Below, piece after piece: positions 1 to 5,157 of a stretch of DNA of 6,213 nt. The translations under genes were made by a program, and so were the position numbers. The stretch is from Clostridia bacterium (GTDB lineage Bacteria > Bacillota_A > Clostridia > Christensenellales > Borkfalkiaceae): positions 1 to 6,213 of the forward strand of contig RYWC01000044.1 in NCBI GenBank assembly GCA_003979335.1, written 5' to 3'. Within the stretch, counting starts at the first letter, position 1. Every line of letters begins with the position of its first letter. A model generated the notes under the pieces. That model did not search any database and was not told the origin of the DNA. It saw only the letters and a program-made list of their open reading frames with translations.

Positions 1-1
1 C

Positions 2-715
2 AAACTGTCCTCTGTAAGAGCAATGTTTAAGCTTTTTTTTAATAAAGGTCTTATCAGTGTTGACAATACTGCAAAAGTTGCTACACCTAAACTTCACGAA
101 AAACCTATTATCCGTCTTGACGGGGAAGAAATTTTCAGTATTATAGAAACAGCTGAAACAGGTGACGGGCTTTCCCCTCATCAACGCGCATATCATGAAA
201 AAAATAAAGTTCGCGACAGAGCCATTCTTATGCTTTTTCTCGGCACAGGCATTCGTATAAGCGAACTTGTCGGTTTGAATAACGATGATATTAATTTTAA
301 AGATAATTCATTTGTGGTGACCAGAAAGGGCGGAAACAAAGCAATTTTGTATTTTGACGAGGATGTTTCAGCTGCTTTGCAGCGATATCTTGACTATAAG
401 GAAATGAATTATGAGGACTTAAAAGAGCCAAACGCATTGTTTGTTTCAAGCAACGGCGGACGCATTACTGTCCGTGCGGTGGAAAACATGGTGCAAAAAT
501 ATGCTAAAATAGTCTCCCCTCTTAAAAAAATTTCGCCGCATAAATTGCGTTCTACATACGGTACGCAACTCTATAAGGCAACAGGTGATATTTATATTGT
601 TGCAGATGTTTTAGGGCATAAGGATGTAAATACAACCCGAAAGCATTATGCCGCTATTAGCGATGAAAACCGCCGCGCTGTCGCAGGTAAGGTAAAACTC
701 AAACCCGAAGATTAA
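2..715 (+). CDS. Tyrosine recombinase/integrase, XerC/XerD-like (5' end outside window)
   Basis: Site-specific recombinase of the phage-integrase family, which cuts and rejoins DNA through a tyrosine nucleophile. The frame is open to the left edge, and the seven residues before the first Met (KLSSVRA) fit the end of the N-terminal core-binding domain. The ATG at 23 is therefore probably internal, and the true start with the rest of that domain lies upstream. Counting that Met as 1, all six catalytic residues are visible: R78 (GTGIRISELVGL), K102 (RKGGNK), H173 and R176 (HKLRSTYG), H199 (LGHKD) and Y209 (RKHYA). The catalytic domain is complete and ends in a short basic tail. The stop overlaps the stop of the convergent kinase gene by 4 bp, and no terminator is visible between them. 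A chromosomal Xer-like role is an inference: no att site or phage gene is nearby, but a mobile-element integrase cannot be excluded from one partial gene. Confidence 0.9.
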   Translation, partial: KLSSVRAMFKLFFNKGLISVDNTAKVATPKLHEKPIIRLDGEEIFSIIETAETGDGLSPHQRAYHEKNKVRDRAILMLFLGTGIRISELVGLNNDDINFKDNSFVVTRKGGNKAILYFDEDVSAALQRYLDYKEMNYEDLKEPNALFVSSNGGRITVRAVENMVQKYAKIVSPLKKISPHKLRSTYGTQLYKATGDIYIVADVLGHKDVNTTRKHYAAISDENRRAVAGKVKLKPED

Positions 716-1605
716 TTATTTTCTGCTATTTTATCAATTTCTTTTTCCGTTAAAAAGCCGTTTGACGCCCCGTTACAGGTAATTTTATGCGAGGCAAATA
801 TTTGCGCTCTGCGCAAGGCTTCATATACTTCATATCCGTTAGCATAGTAGTGTAAAAATGCGCTGAATAACGAGTCGCCTGCGCCAACGGTGTTGACAAC
901 ATTCTCGGTTTTGAAAGCAGGAAATGCTTTTACGCTATCTGATTCACGAGTGTAAATTACCGTGCCTTCTGCGCCGCGTCCCATTACAATTATTTTATTT
1001 TTATAAGTTTTTGCCAACTGAAAAATAAATTCTTTATAATTTTCGCCGATATTCTCATCGCTTAAAAACAGAATATCGGCATATTTCATAAATTCGCTAT
1101 TAAATTCGTCATTTACATCATAAAGCACATGTACGTCTGTAGCTATCAGTTTCCCCTCTTCCTTTGCTATGCGCAACAACGAGCGGTTGAAATTTATATT
1201 GCAGGCTACGACTAAATCAACGTCATTTATCATCGAACGGTCGAAATTATATTCAGTTTCCTGAATATCTTTCAAATCACAGTAAATCTGCCTTTTACCT
1301 TCGTTATCGTATAAAACTGCGGAATTAGGCGTTCTTTTAAGATTTGCTTTAACATATTTTGTATCAATTGATAATGCCTGCAATGCGTTTTTTATCAGGT
1401 TTGCAGAAATGTCACGCCCTATTAACGAGGCTAAACATACCTTGTCGCCTAAAACAGTCAGCGCCTTTGCAATATTAAAAGCCACTCCGCCTACAAACGT
1501 GTCTATGCCGAAAAAATTATAATCTATCGGATAATACTGAATTGGAAACTGACGCACAGATACGTCTGTTTCGGTATTCAGAAGACCGCTGACTAGTATC
1601 TTCAT
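712..1605 (-). CDS. PfkB-family carbohydrate kinase (ribokinase-like), substrate unknown
   Basis: ATP-dependent kinase of the ribokinase/PfkB superfamily, probably cytosolic, phosphorylating a sugar, sugar phosphate or nucleoside. I choose the ATG at 1605 (297 aa). The GTG nine bases upstream (1614) lies inside the Shine-Dalgarno sequence GGAGGAG (1620-1614), whereas the ATG is 8 nt beyond it. Both PfkB signatures are present: VGGVAFNIAKAL (residues 38-49), which contacts substrate, and NTVGAGDSLFSAF (238-250), with the GAG anion hole and D244 as catalytic base. MGRGAEGTVIY (208-218) fits the strand before the lid and nucleotide region. The usual N-x-x-E Mg/phosphate motif seems to read S-x-x-N (LSDEN, 181-185), by eye. 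The length is normal for the family. The gene follows a 59-residue Cys-rich gene in the same operon, with its ribosome binding site inside that gene's last codons, suggesting translational coupling. The sequence does not define the substrate. Confidence 0.9.
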   Translation of the reverse strand: MKILVSGLLNTETDVSVRQFPIQYYPIDYNFFGIDTFVGGVAFNIAKALTVLGDKVCLASLIGRDISANLIKNALQALSIDTKYVKANLKRTPNSAVLYDNEGKRQIYCDLKDIQETEYNFDRSMINDVDLVVACNINFNRSLLRIAKEEGKLIATDVHVLYDVNDEFNSEFMKYADILFLSDENIGENYKEFIFQLAKTYKNKIIVMGRGAEGTVIYTRESDSVKAFPAFKTENVVNTVGAGDSLFSAFLHYYANGYEVYEALRRAQIFASHKITCNGASNGFLTEKEIDKIAENN

Positions 1606-1610
1606 ATCTA

Positions 1611-1790
1611 TCACTCCTCCTTATTGTCGAGCAATATTTTATCTATTTTGATTACTGCGCTATCCTTTATATCGAGACAATTTCCGCAATTATCGCAAAT
1701 TTTTAACGGGTCTAAATCGCATATATCGCATTCGCCGCATTCTATACATTCCCTGTCGTACAGTACGCACTCCCTCTTATGTTCTTTCAC
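1611..1790 (-). CDS. Small cysteine-rich protein, 59 aa, putative metal or Fe-S binder
   Basis: A short open frame on the minus strand. It starts at GTG (1790-1788) behind GAGGTGA (1801-1795), with an in-frame TGA at 1802-1800 excluding any upstream start, and ends at TGA (1613-1611). The 59-residue product has eight cysteines: C8, C15, C18, C21, C24, C32, C35 and C38. They form a C-x2-C-x2-C-x2-C cluster, then a C-x2-C-x2-C cluster, separated by an acidic linker (DLDPLKI). The N-terminus is charged (KEHKREC) and the last 20 residues are Lys/Asp-rich without cysteine. The spacing differs from classical bacterial ferredoxin (C-x2-C-x2-C-x3-C-P), so Zn, Fe-S or another metal are all possible. 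I do not recognise a named family. It is the first gene of an operon with the PfkB kinase and has its own promoter, divergent from lexA. The regular cysteine spacing, good ribosome binding site and fit between promoter and downstream gene support a real gene. Confidence 0.8.
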   Translation of the reverse strand: MKEHKRECVLYDRECIECGECDICDLDPLKICDNCGNCLDIKDSAVIKIDKILLDNKEE

Positions 1791-1807
1791 TTTTTCACCT
1801 CAAGTTT

Positions 1808-1836
1808 ATTTTAATACTATATTCGTTTAAATTCAA
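1808..1836 (-). promoter_or_regulatory. Promoter of the Cys-rich/PfkB operon
   Basis: On the minus strand, TTGAAT (1836-1831) and TAAAAT (1813-1808) are separated by exactly 17 bp, giving 4/6 and 5/6 matches to the sigma-A consensus. Transcription would begin near 1801, immediately at the Shine-Dalgarno sequence of the Cys-rich gene, so the leader would be only about 11 nt. The -35 box lies within a perfect inverted repeat (1829-1844), a possible operator. Confidence 0.55.
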
Positions 1837-1844
1837 GTGAATTT
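1829..1844. promoter_or_regulatory. Inverted repeat over the -35 of the Cys-rich operon promoter
   Basis: AAATTC (1829-1834) and GAATTT (1839-1844) are perfect inverted arms of 6 bp with the 4-bp centre AAGT. The repeat covers the whole -35 hexamer of the minus-strand promoter, a normal place for a repressor site. It does not match the GAAC-N4-GTTC SOS box. The DNA here is AT-rich, so chance occurrence is possible, and no regulator can be named. Confidence 0.4.
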
Positions 1845-1847
1845 TAG

Positions 1848-1861
1848 CAAACTTTTGTTTG
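1848..1861. promoter_or_regulatory. Putative LexA operator (SOS box) upstream of lexA
   Basis: CAAAC (1848-1852), TTTT, GTTTG (1857-1861) is a perfect 5-bp inverted repeat with a 4-bp centre. It has the layout of the Gram-positive SOS box (CGAAC-N4-GTTCG) with one symmetrical change per arm. It overlaps the first bases of the lexA -35 box, where LexA would block RNA polymerase, as expected for autoregulation. The change from GAAC to AAAC and the AT-rich setting keep this below certainty. Confidence 0.55.
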
Positions 1862-1887
1862 ATTTTTTATTTCTTTTCTGATAAAAT
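1859..1887 (+). promoter_or_regulatory. lexA promoter
   Basis: TTGATT (1859-1864) and TAAAAT (1882-1887) are 17 bp apart, and TG at 1879-1880 gives an extended -10 (TGATAAAAT). Transcription would start near 1894, directly at the Shine-Dalgarno sequence AAGAGGA (1894-1900), leaving a leader of about 12 nt. The -35 is overlapped by the putative SOS box. Confidence 0.6.
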
Positions 1888-1905
1888 AAATTTAAGAGGA
1901 AAATA

Positions 1906-2499
1906 ATGAACAGGCAGATCGAAAAAACTAAAAACGAAGAAGCTGTTTTTGCTTTTATACAAAAGTTTATTACCGAAAACGGTTATGCCCCGTGCGTGCG
2001 CGAAGTTTGCAGCGCTTGCAATATAAAGTCCACCGCGACCGTGTTTAATATTATTAACAGGTTAAAAGAGCGCGGTCTACTTGAAAAATCAGAAGTTAAA
2101 CGCCGTGCGATAGCTTTAAAAAGCAAGACTGTTTCAGTCCCTGTTGTCGGAACGGTTGCCGCAGGTCAGCCGATTTTTGCAACTGAAAACCTTGAAGGCT
2201 ATGTCTCTTTGCCTGAGAATTTTTTTGCCGGCGGTGAACTGTTTATGCTAAACGTGCAAGGTTCTTCTATGATAAAAATCGGTATGTTTGACGGCGACAA
2301 GGTTGTTGTCAGAAAACAATCGACTGCGGAAAACGGCGATATAGTTGTGGCATTGGTTGACGACAGTGCAACTGTTAAGCGCTTTTATAAAAAAGACGGT
2401 AAGTTTATTCTTCATCCGGAAAACGACGATATGCAGGATTTTATTTTTGACGAAGTTTCGGTTATGGGCAAAGTTGTAGGATTAATAAGAAATATATAA
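1906..2499 (+). CDS. lexA: LexA repressor, SOS regulator (self-cleaving)
   Basis: Transcriptional repressor of the SOS regulon. It binds operators as a dimer and cleaves itself when activated by RecA filaments on damaged DNA. The 197 residues carry an N-terminal winged helix-turn-helix (about 1-72; recognition region GYAPCVREVCSACNIKSTATV begins at residue 26) and a C-terminal S24 peptidase domain. The scissile Ala-Gly is A86-G87 (VAAGQP). The catalytic Ser is S121 in GSSM (commonly GDSM), followed by the family's DGD (129-131). The catalytic Lys is K158 (ATVKRF). Length and order are those of an intact LexA. Three cysteines (C30, C35, C38) sit in the DNA-binding domain. The ATG is preceded by AAGAGGA at 5 nt spacing. 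The gene is divergent from the Cys-rich/PfkB operon and converges on the CDF gene, sharing a terminator. A palindrome resembling an SOS box overlaps its promoter. Confidence 0.97.
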   Translation: MNRQIEKTKNEEAVFAFIQKFITENGYAPCVREVCSACNIKSTATVFNIINRLKERGLLEKSEVKRRAIALKSKTVSVPVVGTVAAGQPIFATENLEGYVSLPENFFAGGELFMLNVQGSSMIKIGMFDGDKVVVRKQSTAENGDIVVALVDDSATVKRFYKKDGKFILHPENDDMQDFIFDEVSVMGKVVGLIRNI

Positions 2500-2500
2500 T

Positions 2501-2528
2501 AAAAAAGCGGATTTTTAATCCGCTTTTT
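2501..2528. terminator. Bidirectional terminator between lexA and the CDF gene
   Basis: A stem of GCGGATT (2507-2513) and AATCCGC (2517-2523) with a 3-nt loop is flanked by six A on the left and five T on the right, so it can act as an intrinsic terminator on either strand. It starts 2 bp after the lexA stop. On the minus strand it includes the last codons of the CDF gene, whose TAA stop (2517-2515) forms the loop. Confidence 0.9.
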
Positions 2529-3462
2529 CATTTATTTCGTTTATATCGTTTTCTGTTAAATTTTTTTCCGCTTCCTCTTCTTCGTCGTATGGGTTGACGT
2601 GAACGGTAACGTGTTTTATTAAAGGAAAATTCTCTTCTATTCCTTTATGAACGGTTTCGGCTATTTCATGTGCTTCATATAACGGAAGATTTTTATCGCA
2701 GGCGATTTCCGCAATAACATAAATGCGGTTTCCGAATTTTCTTGTCATAAGGTCGTCGATACGTTTTACTCCGCCGCACGAATTTATAAAGCCGCGTATT
2801 TCGTTTTCTGTCTTATCGTCGCAAGCCTCATCGGTCATTTTGTTAATTGCGTCAATAAATATTTTGATTGCGGCAAAAGCTATCATAAGACAAATAACAA
2901 GACAAGCAACGCTGTCAAGCACGGGAACGCCGTACATAGCGCCTACAACACCGACAAGACTACCAATTGAAGACAGTGCGTCTGAACGGTGATGCCAGGC
3001 ATCTGCGCGCAGAGCAGCCGAATTGACCTTTTTTGCCGCAATTATCGTGTACCAGAACATCCCTTCTTTTACAACTATTGAAACCGTCGCGGCAATAAGA
3101 GCAATAAGTTTAGGCGTTTCAAAGTTAAGATATTCGTCCGTTACGATATTTTTAATGCCTGTGTAACCGATAACAAGTCCTGTTGCAAGTAAAACGACGG
3201 CTAAAACTATAGCGGCGACGCATTCAAATCTTTCATGTCCGAAAGGATGTTTTTTATCTGCTTTTTTTGCGGAAACTTTTACGCCGGCAATGACAATAAC
3301 CGTAGAAAATACATCGGATGCCGAATGTACAGCGTCTGAAACAAGCGCCATAGACGCGCCGAATATTCCGGCAATCAATTTAAATACCGTCAGCATAAAG
3401 TTTACTATAATCGTTATTACCGACGTTTTTATCGCCGTTTTTTCAATGTTAGGACTTTGCAA
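2515..3462 (-). CDS. Cation diffusion facilitator (CDF) family metal efflux transporter
   Basis: Membrane antiporter expected to export divalent metal ions (Zn, Cd, Fe, Co or Mn in this family) in exchange for protons. The 315 residues show about six membrane helices (roughly 13-33, 37-60, 80-102, 118-140, 160-180, 182-205) and a cytosolic metal-sensing domain (about 206-292). Metal-site residues are H46 and D50 in helix 2 (SDAVHSASD) and H157 and D161 in helix 5 (ADAWHHRSD). This H/D-H/D set is more typical of Zn/Cd/Fe carriers than of the all-Asp Mn carriers, which is inference. HPFGHERFE (72-80) is the usual loop motif. The C-terminus adds an acidic tail (DEEEEAEK onward). The start is TTG (3462-3460) with GGAG 5 nt upstream, and an in-frame TAA at 3480-3478 rules out earlier starts. 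No strong promoter is seen: TTGAAT (3537-3532) with TATTTT (3513-3508), 18 bp apart, is a weak candidate. Confidence 0.93.
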   Translation of the reverse strand: MQSPNIEKTAIKTSVITIIVNFMLTVFKLIAGIFGASMALVSDAVHSASDVFSTVIVIAGVKVSAKKADKKHPFGHERFECVAAIVLAVVLLATGLVIGYTGIKNIVTDEYLNFETPKLIALIAATVSIVVKEGMFWYTIIAAKKVNSAALRADAWHHRSDALSSIGSLVGVVGAMYGVPVLDSVACLVICLMIAFAAIKIFIDAINKMTDEACDDKTENEIRGFINSCGGVKRIDDLMTRKFGNRIYVIAEIACDKNLPLYEAHEIAETVHKGIEENFPLIKHVTVHVNPYDEEEEAEKNLTENDINEINEKAD

Positions 3463-3502
3463 TGTTTCTCCAACTTTTTAGTCAAATTTTATAGAAAATA
3501 AA

Positions 3503-3531
3503 TTGACAAAATATGCTTTTTTAAATATAAT
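3503..3531 (+). promoter_or_regulatory. Consensus sigma-A promoter of tRNA-Thr
   Basis: TTGACA (3503-3508) and TATAAT (3526-3531) are both perfect consensus hexamers, exactly 17 bp apart. Transcription would start near 3538, about 11 nt before the mature tRNA. This strength is typical for a stable RNA gene. Confidence 0.92.
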
Positions 3532-3548
3532 ATTCAAGTAAGTTAAAT

Positions 3549-3624
<76 letters not shown>

Positions 3625-3626
3625 CG

Positions 3627-3654
3627 CGGTTTATCTTAAGATAAACCGTTTTTT
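3627..3654 (+). terminator. Terminator of tRNA-Thr
   Basis: A perfect 22-bp palindrome (arms CGGTTTATCTT at 3627-3637 and AAGATAAACCG at 3638-3648) is followed by six T (3649-3654). Allowing for a 4-nt loop, the stem has 9 bp. It starts 2 nt after the CCA end. Confidence 0.9.
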
Positions 3655-3681
3655 CTTTATATTTATTATAACCTATATAAT

Positions 3682-3710
3682 AAAAATCCGCCGCACCAAA
3701 CGTACGGCGG
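3682..3710 (-). terminator. Terminator of the Cys/His-protein gene
   Basis: On the minus strand the stem CCGCCG (3710-3705) pairs with CGGCGG (3693-3688) around an 11-nt loop that can form two more pairs. It is followed by ATTTTTATTAT. It lies 12 nt after the stop of the minus-strand gene and faces the tRNA terminator, so the two units are insulated from each other. Confidence 0.82.
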
Positions 3711-3722
3711 CTTATTTTTAAA

Positions 3723-4124
3723 TTATCTTGTTTTTTTTGCAACAGCTATTCTTATGTATTTTTTAGGTTTTTCGGGCTCTGCCGTTGTCTCAACTTCGGG
3801 TTCCGCCTCTTCAATTTCTTCTGCTACCGCTGTTTCTTCAACCGTTTTTTCAATCTGCAATTCGTTATACACTTCTTCGGGAACTTCCACATCCAACCCC
3901 TCTGACTGTTTCATTTTAACGTATGCGTGCGCGCACGGAAATTTAACACTCTTATCGCAATAATCGCAAAAAGGCGCGTACTCGCCGCATAAATCACGGT
4001 GAAACTGTGCGCTGTTGACCATTTTATCAACGTCAATGACAGCCTGTAACCGTTCAAGGTTTTCTTTTGTAAGATGGCTGGGCATAGAAAGTAATAATTT
4101 TAAAGGGTTCTGACTGTTCCACAT
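3723..4124 (-). CDS. Hypothetical protein with a Cys/His cluster and acidic tail, 133 aa
   Basis: I do not recognise this family. The start is placed at ATG 4124, because AGGAG (4137-4133) lies 8 nt upstream. The earlier in-frame ATG at 4172 falls in the promoter and has no ribosome binding site. Three parts are visible. Residues 1-40 are probably helical (NPLKLLLSM, then LTKENLERLQAVIDVDKMV). Residues 42-66 hold H42, C46, C53, C56, C64 and H66 in H-x3-C-x6-C-x2-C-x7-C-x-H spacing, a plausible single zinc or Fe-S site. Residues 77-119 are strongly acidic and low in complexity (many Glu, Val, Thr), ending in a basic segment (KPKKYIRIAVAKKTR). No signal peptide or membrane helix is seen. It has its own promoter and terminator, so it is probably a single-gene unit although it lies 58 bp downstream of the fruK-like gene. 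A nucleic-acid or protein-binding role is only a guess. Confidence 0.82.
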   Translation of the reverse strand: MWNSQNPLKLLLSMPSHLTKENLERLQAVIDVDKMVNSAQFHRDLCGEYAPFCDYCDKSVKFPCAHAYVKMKQSEGLDVEVPEEVYNELQIEKTVEETAVAEEIEEAEPEVETTAEPEKPKKYIRIAVAKKTR

Positions 4125-4143
4125 AATCTTATCTCCTGATTTT

Positions 4144-4172
4144 ATTATACAATAGTCAATAGATTTTATCAA
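4144..4172 (-). promoter_or_regulatory. Promoter of the Cys/His-protein gene
   Basis: On the minus strand, TTGATA (4172-4167, 5/6 match) and a perfect TATAAT (4149-4144) are 17 bp apart. Transcription would start near 4137, at the Shine-Dalgarno sequence. The promoter lies between the fruK-like stop (4183) and the start at 4124, so this gene need not depend on upstream readthrough. Confidence 0.75.
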
Positions 4173-4182
4173 GCGTTTGATA
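4167..4182. promoter_or_regulatory. Inverted repeat over the -35 of the Cys/His-protein promoter
   Basis: TATCAA (4167-4172) and TTGATA (4177-4182) are perfect 6-bp inverted arms around GCGT. The left arm is exactly the -35 hexamer of the minus-strand promoter, so a bound regulator would compete with RNA polymerase. No T-run follows on either strand, so it is not a terminator. It could be chance in AT-rich DNA. Confidence 0.4.
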
Positions 4183-5106
4183 TTATATTTCTTTTACGGT
4201 TAAAGCGGAAAGTATTTCCTCATATTTGATTTTACTGAAAGAAATACTGTTCGGCGAAGTGACAGCTGCGGTTCCGGCCGCTACGCCGCAACACAGAATT
4301 TCCTGCAAACTGCTCCCTTTGACAAGCGCGTTTACTGCCGCGGCTACCATTCCGTCGCCTGCGCCGACTGTGGAATTCATTGCTACATTCACGCTTTTAG
4401 AATAGTAACTTTTTTTACCGTCGGTTATTACGGCGCCTTGTTTACCTAATGAAAGCAACACCCTTTTAGCTCCGCAGTTTATAAGTTCGCGACAGCCTTC
4501 AAGCAAATCTTCTTTGCTTTTAATTCGCCTCTCCAAAGTTCTTTCCAATTCTTCAAGGTTGGGTTTTACAAGGTCTATGCCATGCTTTAACGAAACGCGC
4601 AGTCTTTCACCTTCTGTATCAACAACTTTGAGTACATTTTCAGGGACGGCAGATAAAATTCTGTCGTAATATTCAGGCGCCATTCCTTTTGCAAGACTGC
4701 CCGAAACGACTACTGCCTCGCAGTTTGCCGAAAGTCTACACACCAAATTAACAAGCTCATCCTGACTTTTTTCGCTGATTGCAGGACTAACGTCGTTTAT
4801 TTCAGTAAGCATAGACTTGTTGTCGACAAATTTATAGTTCTCTCTTACACGCCCTTCGTTCCAAATAAATTTGTAAGGAACACCCTCGCGGTGCAGTTCT
4901 ATTTCAAATTGATTGCCGTTACCCTCATACATAAACCCTGTTGCAAATACGCTTCCGCTTATGCGTGCAATACCTATCGCAACGTTTAAAGCTTTACCCG
5001 TAAAAAATACGCGTTTGTTTATAATATTATGGGTTTTGCCGACCGCGAGAGAATCGACTTCTATGTTTACGTCTATGCAAGGACTGAGACATACAGTCAA
5101 AATCAT
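4183..5106 (-). CDS. 1-phosphofructokinase / tagatose-6-phosphate kinase family (FruK/LacC-like)
   Basis: PfkB-superfamily kinase of the FruK/LacC branch. Known members phosphorylate fructose-1-phosphate to fructose-1,6-bisphosphate, or tagatose-6-phosphate. The 307 residues begin MILTVCLSPCIDVNIEVD, the usual branch opening (MI-T-LNPAID). Other motifs are TGKALNVA (36-43, usually GGKGINVA; K38 kept), GRVREN (85-90), LTEIN (100-104), GSLAKG (136-141, usually GSLPPG), VVDTEGERL (161-169), KPNLEE (181-186, with the NxxE motif) and STVGAGDGMVAA (245-256), with D251 as catalytic base. The start ATG at 5106 follows AGGGGG at 7 nt spacing. The changed glycines in the first motif and the lack of fruA/fruR in the window make the exact substrate uncertain, so I leave the symbol blank. 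It lies 50 nt downstream of pfkA with a terminator-like hairpin between. No separate promoter is visible, so it probably depends on readthrough. Confidence 0.88.
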   Translation of the reverse strand: MILTVCLSPCIDVNIEVDSLAVGKTHNIINKRVFFTGKALNVAIGIARISGSVFATGFMYEGNGNQFEIELHREGVPYKFIWNEGRVRENYKFVDNKSMLTEINDVSPAISEKSQDELVNLVCRLSANCEAVVVSGSLAKGMAPEYYDRILSAVPENVLKVVDTEGERLRVSLKHGIDLVKPNLEELERTLERRIKSKEDLLEGCRELINCGAKRVLLSLGKQGAVITDGKKSYYSKSVNVAMNSTVGAGDGMVAAAVNALVKGSSLQEILCCGVAAGTAAVTSPNSISFSKIKYEEILSALTVKEI

Positions 5107-5127
5107 TCCCGTTCCCCCTAATCAGTT

Positions 5128-5157
5128 AAAAAAGCAAAAGCCGCTTTTGCGGCTTTT
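5128..5157 (-). terminator. Terminator-like hairpin between pfkA and the fruK-like gene
   Basis: On the minus strand GCCGC (5153-5149) and GCGGC (5144-5140) form a stem with a 4-A loop. It is extended by A/T pairs and followed by TTTT-GC-TTTTTT. It starts right at the pfkA stop codon. It should end most transcripts, or act as a partial terminator or 3'-end stabiliser that lowers expression of the downstream kinase. Confidence 0.85.

Noticed and set aside
23..25. ATG 23 as the true start of the recombinase
   Set aside because: The frame is open to the window edge, the residues before it fit the family, and no ribosome binding site precedes it.
1603..1614. GTG at 1614 as start of the PfkB kinase
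   Set aside because: It overlaps the Shine-Dalgarno sequence itself. ATG 1605 is correctly spaced and gives the usual family N-terminus (MKILVSG).
1624..1830. Plus-strand open frame of 68 residues rich in Ser and His
   Set aside because: It is the antisense of the Cys-rich gene. Its composition mirrors the Cys/Asp codons of the other strand, and no ribosome binding site is seen.
4122..4172. Earlier ATG (4172) for the Cys/His protein
   Set aside because: It lies in the -35 box and spacer of the promoter and lacks a ribosome binding site. ATG 4124 has AGGAG 8 nt upstream.
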